Position numbers and translations under genes: made by a program
Source of the DNA: JAHJCW01 sp965369995
GTDB taxonomy: Bacteria > Fidelibacterota > Marinisomatia > Marinisomatales > JAHJCW01
Assembly (NCBI GenBank): GCA_965369995.1
Contig: CBDURO010000006.1
Location: 6,951-70,950, forward strand
Reading direction: 5' to 3'
DNA: 64,000 nucleotides
The notes under the pieces: model-generated
Seen by the model: only the letters and a program-made list of their open reading frames with translations
What the model was told of the DNA's origin: nothing
Database searches by the model: none
Shown here: piece by piece, positions 15,626 through 25,000 of the stretch
Layout of the letters: every line of letters starts with the position of its first letter
Position numbering within the stretch: position 1 is the first letter of the stretch

Positions 15626-16990
15626 TTATTTAACGTAAACAGTTTTGATATTTACAAACTCGCGGATTCCAAAATCCGATAATTCTCTGCCATAACCGCT
15701 TTGTTTAATACCGCCAAATGGTAAGCGCGGGTCGGATTTTACAAAATCATTCACAAAACAACTGCCCGCTTCAAGTTTTTCGGCAGCTATTTTCTTGCCG
15801 CGGGCGATGTCTTTGGTAAACACAGCAGCACCTAACCCGAATACAGAATTATTCGCTAAAGCGATGGCATCATTTTCGTCCTTGGCTGGAACGATGGCAG
15901 CCACCGGACCGAATAATTCTTCGTCAAATGCCGGCATCCCGGGTTTTACATCTGCTAAAATTGTCGGTGGATAGAAAGCTCCTTTGCCAAGCGGTATTTG
16001 TCCGCCTAATAATAATTTTGCACCTAATTCCACACTTTTAACTACTTGCTGATGCAGCTCATCACGTAAATTGATTCGTGCCATTGGTCCGATATTAGTA
16101 CTTTCATCAAATGGATCACCCATTATTACATTTTGCATATTTTGAATTAATAATGATTGAAATTTCGGTAAAACCGATTCCACAACAATAAAGCGCTTAG
16201 CCGCGATGCAACTTTGTCCGGTGTTAATTAATCGGCTAATGCTGCAAGAATTCACAGCTTTTTGTAGATCCGCATCTTCCAAAATAATATATGGATCGCT
16301 TCCCCCGAGTTCTAATACCGTTTTTTTGAGCATTTCACCTGCTTTTGATGCTACAGCTTTTCCGACGGGCGTACTGCCTGTTAATGAAATTGCTTTGACA
16401 GCCGGATTTTCGATGACAGAAGCCACCTTTTTGCTATTGATCAATAAAGTACGGAATGCATTTTTCGGGAAACCTGTGTCTCGAAAAATTTTCTCGATCG
16501 CCAAAGCACAACCGGATACATTAGAAGAGTGTTTAAGAATGCCAACATTTCCTGCCATCAATGTGGGAGCCGCAAATCGAAATACTTGCCAGAAAGGAAA
16601 ATTCCAGGGCATCACGGCAAGTATCACGCCCAATGGCTGAAAAGTAATATAACTTTTTGATGCATCGGTTCTAACTTCTATTGATGATAGGAATTTTTCA
16701 CCATTTTCAGCGTAGTATTCGTACACCCATGCGCATTTTTCGATTTCCACACGACTTTCACGTATTGGTTTTCCCATTTCCATCGTCATGATATTAGAAT
16801 ATTTTTCAATATTCTTTTTTAGAATTGATGCAATATTACGAAGTAATACTGCACGTTCATTAAAATTTGTTTGACACCATCCTTTGAAAGCAGTATCAGC
16901 TTCAGCAATAATATGATTTATTTCATTTTGTGAGTGTTCTTTATAGTCCTTAATGACTTCTTGATTGAAAGGATTTATAGATTGCAGCAT
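15626..16990 (-). CDS. NAD(P)-dependent aldehyde dehydrogenase, succinate-semialdehyde type (Sad/YneI-like)
   Basis: Oxidises an aldehyde, probably succinate semialdehyde, to the acid. The 454 residues fit the short Sad/YneI-type branch. Visible catalytic residues are N130 (PWNFPFW), K153, E227 in LELGGSDPYIIL, and the nucleophile C261 in NTGQSCIAAKRFIV. The GGSDPYIIL and GQSCIAAKRFI blocks match E. coli YneI-like enzymes (family knowledge). It could connect to the 4-hydroxybutyrate/acyl-CoA transferase at 56.5 kb in a GABA or 4-hydroxybutyrate route, which is inference. A 266-base gene-free region follows on its 5' side. Confidence 0.9.
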   Translation of the reverse strand: MLQSINPFNQEVIKDYKEHSQNEINHIIAEADTAFKGWCQTNFNERAVLLRNIASILKKNIEKYSNIMTMEMGKPIRESRVEIEKCAWVYEYYAENGEKFLSSIEVRTDASKSYITFQPLGVILAVMPWNFPFWQVFRFAAPTLMAGNVGILKHSSNVSGCALAIEKIFRDTGFPKNAFRTLLINSKKVASVIENPAVKAISLTGSTPVGKAVASKAGEMLKKTVLELGGSDPYIILEDADLQKAVNSCSISRLINTGQSCIAAKRFIVVESVLPKFQSLLIQNMQNVIMGDPFDESTNIGPMARINLRDELHQQVVKSVELGAKLLLGGQIPLGKGAFYPPTILADVKPGMPAFDEELFGPVAAIVPAKDENDAIALANNSVFGLGAAVFTKDIARGKKIAAEKLEAGSCFVNDFVKSDPRLPFGGIKQSGYGRELSDFGIREFVNIKTVYVK

Positions 16991-17256
16991 AATGTACTCA
17001 TTCAGTTTGATGTTGATAGTTTTTATTCCAATAAAAATATTATATAATGAATAGTAATTGCAATATTATTCGTAACAGAAAGGCAATATTATATAAATAA
17101 AATTTATTTAATTAATTTTAAAATAATTATTGATAGTATTATTTAATGTAGGCTAAATTTCTCGGCTTTATTCTGCAAGATAAGTGCGTCTATTTGACAA
17201 TTGGTTTTTCTGAAATAAGTCCCGACATACATTTTGAAATTGGGTAGACCCGACAT
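16991..17256. promoter_or_regulatory. Divergent upstream region of the aldehyde dehydrogenase and the tRNA-tuf cluster
   Basis: This 266-base region is very AT-rich and has no reading frame. TTGACA at 17194-17199 is a candidate -35 box for the tRNA operon, but no good -10 lies 15-18 bases downstream. CCCGACAT occurs twice, at 17221-17228 and 17249-17256, the second copy abutting the first tRNA. The true promoter cannot be assigned with confidence. Confidence 0.3.
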
Positions 17257-17329
17257 GCCGGTGTAGCTCAGTTGGTAGAGCAGCTGATTTGTAATCAGCA
17301 GGTCGGGGGTTCGAATCCCTTCGCCGGCT
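17257..17329 (+). tRNA. tRNA-Thr (anticodon TGT)
   Basis: Full cloverleaf. The acceptor GCCGGTG pairs with CGCCGGC plus discriminator T, with GTAGCTCAGTTGGTAGAGC in the D arm. The anticodon stem GCTGA/TCAGC carries loop TTTGTAA, and GTTCGAATC forms the T arm. CCA is not encoded. First gene of the tRNA-tuf cluster. Confidence 0.97.
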
Positions 17330-17390
17330 CAAGGATGCGCAATGACTTTTGAGCTATTCTCGCAGTTAGATTTTCTATGAATTTATGATA

Positions 17391-17473
17391 GGGGAGATGG
17401 CCGAGCGGTCAATGGCAGCAGACTGTAAATCTGCCGGCGTACGCCTACGGAGGTTCGAATCCTTCTCTCCCCA
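17391..17473 (+). tRNA. tRNA-Tyr (anticodon GTA)
   Basis: Class II tRNA of 83 bases with a long variable arm. The acceptor GGGGAGA pairs with TCTCCCC plus discriminator A. The anticodon stem GCAGA/TCTGC has loop CTGTAAA. CCA is not encoded. Confidence 0.97.
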
Positions 17474-17480
17474 CAAATTT

Positions 17481-17551
17481 GCGGGTGTAGTTCAATGGTA
17501 GAACACCAGCCTTCCAAGCTGGATATGTGAGTTCGATCCTCATCACCCGCT
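17481..17551 (+). tRNA. tRNA-Gly (anticodon TCC)
   Basis: The acceptor GCGGGTG pairs with CACCCGC plus discriminator T. The anticodon stem CCAGC/GCTGG has loop CTTCCAA. It lies seven bases after tRNA-Tyr. Confidence 0.97.
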
Positions 17552-17602
17552 CGGATAGGTGATAGGGTGAATAGTTTCAGAAAAATTTAACAGTAAAGAC
17601 GT

Positions 17603-17675
17603 GCCTGCGTAGCTCAGTTGGTAGAGCACGTCCTTGGTAAGGACGGGGTCATCGGTTCAAATCCGATCGTAGGCT
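17603..17675 (+). tRNA. tRNA-Thr (anticodon GGT)
   Basis: The acceptor GCCTGCG pairs with CGTAGGC (one G-T pair) plus discriminator T. The anticodon stem CGTCC/GGACG has loop TTGGTAA. It lies 37 bases upstream of tuf. The Thr-Tyr-Gly-Thr-tuf order is widely conserved in bacteria. Confidence 0.97.
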
Positions 17676-17712
17676 CTGTATTTGATTTGACAAAAAACAT
17701 GAGGAGAAACAA

Positions 17713-18903
17713 ATGGCAAAGGAAAAATTTGAGCGAACGAAGCCACATGTAAACATTGGTACAATAGGCCATGTAGATCATGGTAAGACGACATTAACAG
17801 CCGCGATAACATTATTGCAATCAGCGCAAGGGTTATCGGAGGTAATGACATTTGATGCTATCGATAATGCTCCGGAGGAGCGTGAGCGTGGAATTACGAT
17901 CCAGACAGCACATGTAGAGTATGAGACAGTCAATCGTCATTATGCGCACGTAGATTGTCCGGGTCATGCTGATTATATTAAGAATATGATCACAGGAGCA
18001 GCTCAGATGGATGGAGCGATATTAGTTGTAAGTGCAGCTGATGGTCCAATGCCCCAGACGCGAGAGCATGTATTATTAGCTCGTCAGGTTAATGTTCCAA
18101 GTATTGTAGTATTTATGAACAAGACCGATCAAGTAGATGATCCTGAGTTGTTAGAATTAGTTGAGATGGAACTAAGAGATTTATTGAATGAGTATAAGTT
18201 CCCCGGTGATGACACACCGATTATTATGGGTAGCGCATTAAATGCCTTGAATAATCCTAAAGATCCGGAAGCTACCAAATGCATAACGGAATTATTAGAA
18301 GCCTGTGATAGTTTTATACCTGAGCCGAAGCGCGATGTAGACAAACCGTTTTTGATGCCTGTGGAGGATGTATTTAGTATAACCGGTCGTGGAACAGTAG
18401 GAACCGGTAGGATCGAGCGTGGTATAGTGAAGGTTGGTGATGAAATAGAGATGATCGGAATGGGTGCTCATAAGAAGACGGTATGTACGGGTGTAGAGAT
18501 GTTCCGTAAGCTATTGGATGAAGGTAGAGCGGGAGATAATGCCGGATTATTATTACGTGGAGTAGATAAAGAAGAATTGAAACGTGGAATGGTATTGGCT
18601 AAGCCTGGTAGTATAACTCCGCATACAAAGTTTAAGGCCAATGTATATGTATTGAAGAAAGAAGAGGGTGGTCGTCACACGCCATTTTTCAATGGTTACA
18701 GACCACAGTTTTACTTCCGTACGACCGATGTAACGGGAATAGGAACATTACCTGAGGGAACAGAGATGGTAATGCCGGGAGATAATGTAGAGTTGAGTAT
18801 AGAGTTAATTACACCGATAGCGATGGATAAGGAGTTGCGCTTTGCTATTAGAGAAGGTGGACATACGGTAGGTGCCGGTGTTGTTACTGAGATTATTGAG
18901 TAA
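17713..18903 (+). CDS. tuf: Elongation factor Tu, copy 1
   Basis: GTPase that delivers aminoacyl-tRNA to the ribosome. It has 396 residues with the G1 loop GHVDHGKT, G3 DCPGHADY and G4 NKTD. AGGAG lies six bases before the ATG. Every line compared is nucleotide-identical to the second copy at 33183, and the identity runs from the ribosome site (17702) to two bases into the stop codon (this copy ends TAA, the other TAG). It uses GAG, GTA and ACG codons noticeably more than its ribosomal neighbours. It sits between the tRNA cluster and rpmG. Confidence 0.99.
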   Translation: MAKEKFERTKPHVNIGTIGHVDHGKTTLTAAITLLQSAQGLSEVMTFDAIDNAPEERERGITIQTAHVEYETVNRHYAHVDCPGHADYIKNMITGAAQMDGAILVVSAADGPMPQTREHVLLARQVNVPSIVVFMNKTDQVDDPELLELVEMELRDLLNEYKFPGDDTPIIMGSALNALNNPKDPEATKCITELLEACDSFIPEPKRDVDKPFLMPVEDVFSITGRGTVGTGRIERGIVKVGDEIEMIGMGAHKKTVCTGVEMFRKLLDEGRAGDNAGLLLRGVDKEELKRGMVLAKPGSITPHTKFKANVYVLKKEEGGRHTPFFNGYRPQFYFRTTDVTGIGTLPEGTEMVMPGDNVELSIELITPIAMDKELRFAIREGGHTVGAGVVTEIIE

Positions 18904-18915
18904 GTAGGTATTAAA

Positions 18916-19080
18916 ATGGCAGGTAACAGCAAAAGAGTAATAGTTAGATTGGAGAGTACTGCAGGTACAGGATACAGGTATACTATTACTAAAAGTAAAC
19001 GGATACATCCTGAACGGCTTGAATATAAGAAGTATGATCCTATCGTTCGGAAGTATGTTATCTTTAAAGAAACCAAATAA
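18916..19080 (+). CDS. rpmG: 50S ribosomal protein L33
   Basis: 54-residue protein of the large subunit near the E site (MAGNSKRVIVRLESTAGTG...). It contains no cysteine, so it is the zinc-independent C-minus form. It follows tuf copy 1 by 12 bases and precedes tRNA-Trp. Recognised from the VRLESTAGTGYRYTITKSKR and ERLEYKKYDPIVRK blocks. Confidence 0.96.
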   Translation: MAGNSKRVIVRLESTAGTGYRYTITKSKRIHPERLEYKKYDPIVRKYVIFKETK

Positions 19081-19126
19081 TTTATATAAATAAAAAACAT
19101 TTATGATATCAATTTTGGTGATAATT

Positions 19127-19199
19127 AGGAGTGTAGCTCAATTGGCAGAGCACCGGTCTCCAAAACCGGGGGTTGCGGGTTCAATTCCTGCCACTCCTG
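19127..19199 (+). tRNA. tRNA-Trp (anticodon CCA)
   Basis: The acceptor AGGAGTG pairs with CACTCCT plus discriminator G. The anticodon stem CCGGT/ACCGG has loop CTCCAAA. It lies between rpmG and secE, the conserved bacterial position. Confidence 0.97.
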
Positions 19200-19257
19200 C
19201 TATTATCGCACTGCGATAATTAAGATATTTGGTGCGCTGTTTAAGGATCTTACAATA

Positions 19258-19440
19258 ATGATTAAAAAAATTAGAAAATATATTGAAGAAGTACAGTTTG
19301 AAATGAAAAAGGTGTCCTGGCCTACTTGGGATGAACTGAAAGGTTCAACCTATGTTGTATTATCTTTTTCAGTGTTAATAGCTGTATTCCTTTTTATTGC
19401 AGATCTTATTTTAAACAAAATTTTAAGCATTATCTTATAA
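19258..19440 (+). CDS. secE: Preprotein translocase subunit SecE
   Basis: 60-residue single-span membrane protein that clamps SecY in the translocon. An amphipathic N-terminal helix with the conserved KKVSWPTWDEL motif (residues 19-29) is followed by one transmembrane helix (about 32-58). This is the short form found outside gammaproteobacteria. nusG follows five bases later. Confidence 0.97.
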   Translation: MIKKIRKYIEEVQFEMKKVSWPTWDELKGSTYVVLSFSVLIAVFLFIADLILNKILSIIL

Positions 19441-19445
19441 ACAAT

Positions 19446-19973
19446 ATGGAATGGTATTCATTAAGAGTAATCTCCGGTAAGGAGAAAAAAATTAAAGAGG
19501 CTATCCTATTTGAGGTTTTACATAGTGAATACTCGGAGATGGTGAAGGAAGTTCTAGTTCCCACAGAGAATATAATCGAGATGAAGGAAGGGAAAAAGAA
19601 GGTTCGTGAAAGAGTTTTTTTCCCGGGATATTTATTAATAAAAATGGAGATTACTAAAGAATCAAAATTTTTAGTTGAAAATATAAATGGTGTAATAAAC
19701 TTTATTGGATCTCGTGGAGAACCTCAACCTCTCAAACCCGAGGAAATCAGTAGAATTATTGGTGTGGTGGAAGGAAGTAAAGATTTTGAATTAGTTGCTC
19801 ATCCGTTTAAAACCGGAGATGCAGTTAAAGTTATTGATGGACCATTTATGGATTTCTCAGGTTTTGTTCAAGAAGTTAACACAGATAAGCAAAAATTAAA
19901 GGTTTCAGTAAGTATTTTTGGCAGACCTACGCCAATTGAATTGGATTATTTGCAAGTTGAATTAGAAAAATAG
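19446..19973 (+). CDS. nusG: Transcription termination/antitermination protein NusG
   Basis: Binds RNA polymerase and links it to Rho or the leading ribosome. It has 175 residues. The NGN domain begins EWYSLRVISGKEKKIKEAI and includes FFPGYLLIKMEI. A KOW domain follows (about 120-175) with KTGDAVKVIDGPFMDFSGFVQEV. Start ATG 19446; rplK follows nine bases after the stop, the standard order. Confidence 0.98.
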   Translation: MEWYSLRVISGKEKKIKEAILFEVLHSEYSEMVKEVLVPTENIIEMKEGKKKVRERVFFPGYLLIKMEITKESKFLVENINGVINFIGSRGEPQPLKPEEISRIIGVVEGSKDFELVAHPFKTGDAVKVIDGPFMDFSGFVQEVNTDKQKLKVSVSIFGRPTPIELDYLQVELEK

Positions 19974-19982
19974 GTTATAATT

Positions 19983-20408
19983 ATGGCGAAAAAAGAAATT
20001 GGATTTATAAAACTTCAAATTCCGGCAGGGCAAGCTAATCCCGCTCCACCCGTTGGACCTGCGTTGGGACAACATGGTGTCAATATTATGGAATTTTGTA
20101 AAGCCTTTAATGCTGCTACGCAAAATCAACCCGGTATGATAATTCCGGTTGAAATTACAGTCTATGCAGATAGAAGTTTTTCTTACATTACTAAAACGCC
20201 ACCTGCTGCTACATTAATTATTAAAGCAGCAAAAATCGAAAAAGGATCTGGAGAGCCAAATAAAGAAAAAGTCGGAAAAATAAGTAGAAAAGATCTGGAA
20301 GAAATCGCATCCATAAAAATGGAAGATTTAAATGCTAATACTATCGAAAATGCAGTTAAAATGATAGCCGGTACTGCCAGAAGTATGGGCGTAGAAGTAG
20401 TGAATTAG
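19983..20408 (+). CDS. rplK: 50S ribosomal protein L11
   Basis: 141 residues, standard length. Part of the GTPase-associated centre with L10 and L7/L12. Conserved LQIPAGQANPAPPVGPALGQ near the N-terminus and IAGTARSMGVEV at the C-terminus. rplA follows 11 bases downstream. Confidence 0.99.
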   Translation: MAKKEIGFIKLQIPAGQANPAPPVGPALGQHGVNIMEFCKAFNAATQNQPGMIIPVEITVYADRSFSYITKTPPAATLIIKAAKIEKGSGEPNKEKVGKISRKDLEEIASIKMEDLNANTIENAVKMIAGTARSMGVEVVN

Positions 20409-20419
20409 GTTCAATAATT

Positions 20420-21106
20420 ATGAATTCAAAAAATAGAAAAAAAGTTTTAGAGAAAATTGATCGTACAAAGGAATATCCTTTAGAAGAGGCTGTCAAACTT
20501 GTCAAAGAATTATCGTTTGCAAAATTTGACGAATCGGTTGAAGTTGCCATTAATCTTGGGGTAGATCCACGACATGCTGATCAAAATATTCGTATAACTA
20601 CCGGGTTGCCATATGGAACAGGAAAAGGTGTGAAAGTATTAGTCATTACATCTGGAGCGAAGGAGCAAGAGGCAAAAGATGCAGGTGCTGACTATGTTGG
20701 TTATAGCGAATATATCGATAAAATAAAAGCGGGTTGGGCTGATGTTGACAAGATTATTGCCACGCCTGATGCAATGCCTGACTTGGGGAAATTAGGTAAA
20801 ATATTAGGACCAAAGGGACTAATGCCAAATCCCAAAAGCGGAACTGTTACAATGGATATTGGAACTGCCGTTAAAGAATTAAAAGCAGGTAAGATTGAAT
20901 TAAGAGTAGATAAAACCGGTATTATTCATGCAGCATGTGGAAAAGTATCTTTTGATGAGAAAGCTTTATTTGAAAATATTGAAACAATATATAATACTAT
21001 AATGAAAGCAAAGCCTGCATCCGTTAAAGGTCGCTATTTGAAGAAAATGACAATATCGTCTACTATGGGCCCGGGAATTAAAATTGATTATACAGCTTTA
21101 AGGTAA
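20420..21106 (+). CDS. rplA: 50S ribosomal protein L1
   Basis: 228 residues, forming the mobile L1 stalk at the E site. Conserved GLPYGTGKGVKVLV and LGPKGLMPNPKSGTV motifs are present. In many bacteria L1 also represses its own operon by binding mRNA near rplK. Four bases separate it from rplJ, so there is no room here for a separate L10 leader. Confidence 0.99.
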   Translation: MNSKNRKKVLEKIDRTKEYPLEEAVKLVKELSFAKFDESVEVAINLGVDPRHADQNIRITTGLPYGTGKGVKVLVITSGAKEQEAKDAGADYVGYSEYIDKIKAGWADVDKIIATPDAMPDLGKLGKILGPKGLMPNPKSGTVTMDIGTAVKELKAGKIELRVDKTGIIHAACGKVSFDEKALFENIETIYNTIMKAKPASVKGRYLKKMTISSTMGPGIKIDYTALR

Positions 21107-21110
21107 TATA

Positions 21111-21626
21111 ATGCCAAATAAGAAAAATATACAACAAGTTGAAGAATTAACTGAAAAATTAAATAAAGCTAAAGCAATTTACTTCACAGATTATATTGGA
21201 TTAGATGTTGGGAGTATTACGCAGTTGCGTTCCGAATTCTATCAAAATTCAGTAGAATATTATGTTGCTAAAAATACTCTGTTAAAAATTGCTGCAGAAA
21301 ATAATAAAATTGAAGGATTGGATAAATTTTTATTAGGTCCTACAGCTATTGCAATATCTTATGATGAACCTACAACACCAGCAAAGATCATCAAAGAATT
21401 TGCCAAGAAATTTGATAAACCAACTGTGAAAGGTATATTATTTGATGGAGAGGTCCTTGACGGATCAAAATTCAAAAGTATTGCTGATATGCCATCACGT
21501 GAGCAGTTAATTGCTATGTTCGCAAGTTCATTGCAAAGTCCATTAGTGAAGTTATTAGGAGTTTTAAACGCTACTATGTATAGCTTGGTTGGTGTATTGA
21601 ATAGTTTAAAAGAAAAGAAATCATAG
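21111..21626 (+). CDS. rplJ: 50S ribosomal protein L10
   Basis: 171 residues; the base of the L7/L12 stalk. The N-terminal domain has KAIYFTDYIGLDVGSITQLR and KNTLLKIA; the C-terminal helix that binds L7/L12 dimers is ITGL-free but present (SSLQSPLVKLLGVLNATMY onwards). It lies 29 bases upstream of rplL. Confidence 0.98.
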   Translation: MPNKKNIQQVEELTEKLNKAKAIYFTDYIGLDVGSITQLRSEFYQNSVEYYVAKNTLLKIAAENNKIEGLDKFLLGPTAIAISYDEPTTPAKIIKEFAKKFDKPTVKGILFDGEVLDGSKFKSIADMPSREQLIAMFASSLQSPLVKLLGVLNATMYSLVGVLNSLKEKKS

Positions 21627-21655
21627 ATCTATAAATTGAATAAAGGAGTTAGTTA

Positions 21656-22030
21656 ATGGCCGTCACAAGAGCAGATGTTTTGTCTTATATAGAGAAAGCA
21701 AATATTATTGAAATATCCGAATTAGTAAAAGAAATTGAAGAGAAATTTGGTGTTAGCGCAGCTACACCAGTAGCCGCTGCCGCCGCTCCTGCCGCGGGAG
21801 AAGTTGCAGCTGAAGAAAAAACTGATTTTGATGTGGTTTTAATAGCAGCCGGACAAGCAAAAATCGCTGTCATAAAAGCAGTTAGAACAATTACCAGTCT
21901 TGGATTAAAAGAAGCCAAAGAATTAGTTGATTCAGCCCCTAAGGCAGTAAAAGAGAATGTACCGCAAGCAGAAGCCGAAGAAGTTAAAAAAACTTTGGAA
22001 GAAGCTGGCGCAACTGTTGAATTAAAGTAA
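21656..22030 (+). CDS. rplL: 50S ribosomal protein L7/L12
   Basis: 124 residues; the multicopy stalk protein that recruits translation factors. N-terminal dimer domain, alanine-rich hinge (about 40-52) and a C-terminal domain with KIAVIKAVRTITSLGLKEAKELVD. GGAG lies seven bases before the ATG. The 60 bases before rpoB contain a small AATAGA-TAAG-TCTATT hairpin (22031-22046), a possible attenuation or processing site. Confidence 0.98.
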   Translation: MAVTRADVLSYIEKANIIEISELVKEIEEKFGVSAATPVAAAAAPAAGEVAAEEKTDFDVVLIAAGQAKIAVIKAVRTITSLGLKEAKELVDSAPKAVKENVPQAEAEEVKKTLEEAGATVELK

Positions 22031-22090
22031 AATAGATAAGTCTATTATCTTTATCTCATCTCTGTTTTAAATAAAAAATAGGAGGCTTTT

Positions 22091-25000
22091 TTGGGAGCCA
22101 ATAATTTATATGCGGCTGAACGGGTTTCGTTTCAGAAAATTCATTCAGTCGTTGAAATGCCTGATCTACTTGGTCTTCAGCGCGATTCTTATCGCATGTT
22201 TTTACAAGAAGATACCCTTGAAGACGAGCGAAAACGTATCGGTTTGGAAGAAGTTTTTCAAAATGTATTTCCTATCGAAGATTCGCATCGTAATTATATA
22301 TTAGAATATAAGAGTTATTATCTTGCACCTCCAAAGTATTCGACTGATGAATGCATAGAAAGAGGCGTCACTTATTCAGCGCCGCTAAAAGTAAAATTGG
22401 TATTGAATATTACAGATGAAGAAGATCGTAGTAAATATGCTCAATCTATTGAGCAAGATGTGTATTTTGGTAATATACCTTATATGACTAATAAAGGTAC
22501 GTTTATTATTAATGGCGCAGAAAGGGTGGTGGTTTCACAATTACAGCGCTCGCCCGGTGTATTTTTTGACCAAACTATACATCCTAATGGTACAAAATTA
22601 TTTCAAGCAAGAATTATTCCTATTCGCGGCTCTTGGGTAGACTTTACCACTGACATTAATGATTGTCTCTTTGTTATTATCGATCGTCGCAGAAAATTCC
22701 CTGCAACGATGTTATTACGTGCACTCGGTATTTCTACTGATGCTGACCTATTTGAAGCACTGAAATGTATTAATAAAGTTGATCTTGCCAAAAAGGATTT
22801 AAGTGATGTTATTGGTGCAACGATTGTAGAAGATATTATTGATACGGCTACAGGTGAAATTTATTTTGAACATGGTACCGAAATAACAAATGAAGTATTA
22901 AAGGTATTAAAAGACGCAAAAATAAAATCTATTAAAATAGTGGATAGAAATAAAGATTTCCACGCTATGATGCTTCTGAATACTATTGAAAAAGACCCGA
23001 CGCAGAATACTGAGGAAGCACTTGAAGTAGTTTATCAACTAATTCGCTCGAGTGAACCGCCAAATTTGGAAACTGCTCAAAAATTTATTGAACGGATGTT
23101 TTTCAATCCCAAAAAATATGATTTAGGTCAAGTCGGACGATATAGACTGAATAAACAATTCGATTTAAATATTAATGTTGAAGATACAGTATTAACTATG
23201 GAGGACATTGTTAAAGTCGTTCAATATCTTGTTGATATGCGAAAAGGAGAACGCGGAACTGATGATATTGACCATTTGGGCAATCGCCGAGTTAGAACAG
23301 TAGGTGAACAGTTAAAGAATCAGTTTGCTACAGCTCTAAGTCGAATGATTCGAACAATTCATGATCGTATGAATCTTCGTGAAGCGGAATCAATTACACC
23401 TCAGGATTTAATCAATGCGAGAGTTGTTACTACAGTTATCAATACGTTTTTTGGTACAAGTCAAATGTCGCAGTTTGGAGACCAAACAAATCCATTAGCT
23501 GAAATTACACATAAGCGTCGTATTTCTGCTCTAGGTCCTGGTGGATTGACTCGTGAACGAGCAGGATTTGAAGTTCGAGATGTTCACTATACGCATTACG
23601 GTAGATTGTGTCCAATTGAGACGCCTGAGGGTCCAAACATTGGTCTTATATCTTCTTTAGCATTAATGGCAAGTATTAATTGGCATGGTTTTATCGAAGC
23701 TCCATATCGCAAAATTAAATTGAAAGATGACGCTGCATATGTAACAAATAAGATAGAATATTTATCTGCTGATGACGAAGATAGAGTGTTAATCGCGCAA
23801 TCAAATGCCAAGTTGGATGCAAATAATAAAATCTCAGACAGCTCACTGAGAGTAAGAATCAAGGGTGACTTTCCAATGGTTGAACCGAAAAAGGTAGAAT
23901 ACATGGATGTGGCGCCTAATCAAATTTTAAGTGTGGCTGCTGCATTAATTCCTTTTGTTGAACATGATGATGCTAATCGTGCTTTGATGGGTTCAAATAT
24001 GCAACGTCAAGCAGTCCCATTAATGAATCCGAAATCGCCTATTGTTGGTACTGGTATGGAAGGTATAGTAGCTCTTGATTCAGGGGCTTGCGTCTCAAGT
24101 CCTGTAAGTGGTACGGTTGTATATGTGGACGCTAAACAAATCAAAATCAAAATTGGTCAAATTCCAGAAGAACTTTGTTTAGTTGAAGGTGATAATATAG
24201 TTGTAATTAAGTTGGAAAAAAATCGTAGATCCAATCAAAACACTTGTTACAATCAGCGACCATTGGTAAAAATAGGTCAAAAAGTGAAGGAAGGAGACGT
24301 TTTAGCTGATGGTGCATCTACCAATAATGGAGAATTGGCATTAGGAAGAAATGTAATTGTAGCATTTATGCCATGGCGTGGATATAATTATGAAGATGCA
24401 ATAGTGCTAAATGAAAGATTAGTGAAAGACGATGTATTCACGTCAGTTCATATAAACGAGATTGAACTTGAGGTACGTGAAACGAAACGCGGTGAAGAAG
24501 AATTGACACCTGAAATTCCTAATGTTAGTGAAGAGGCTACCAAAGATTTAAATGACAATGGTATTATTAGAGTTGGAGCTAGAGTCAAGGAAGGCGATAT
24601 TATAATTGGAAAAGTTACTCCGAAAGGTGAGACTGATCCTACACCGGAAGAAAAGTTGTTAAGGGCAATATTTGGTGAAAAAGCCGGTGATGTGAAGGAT
24701 GCCTCCAAACATGCGTCTCCCGGAATAAAAGGTACTGTAATAAAAACTAAATTATTTGAAAAACGTGCAAGTAAATCAAAGGTGCTTGATCGTAAAAAAA
24801 TTATCGAGTTGCAAGAAGACGCCCGTAATCAAAAGCAAAATTTAAAGAAATCGAGAGATAAGATACTTTTACGGTTACTAACTGATGAAACTTCAGGAGG
24901 TATTCGTGACTCAGCTTCCAATAAAACATTAATTAAGAAAGGTACAAAGCTTACTGAAAAGAGACTAAAAGAATTTGATTTTGAACGATTTGCGCAAGAT

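Noticed and set aside
16206..16640. 144-residue plus-strand frame inside the aldehyde dehydrogenase gene
   Set aside because: Antisense shadow of a well-conserved gene with its catalytic motifs on the other strand.
17194..17222. Consensus promoter for the tRNA-tuf cluster
   Set aside because: TTGACA is present but no acceptable -10 hexamer lies at 15-18 bases; recorded only as a candidate region.
18129..18344. Antisense frame in tuf, repeated at 33599-33814
   Set aside because: Appears twice only because the tuf genes are identical; no other support.
21107..21110. L10-binding leader (rplJ autoregulation site)
   Set aside because: Only four bases separate rplA and rplJ, and no leader structure is possible there.
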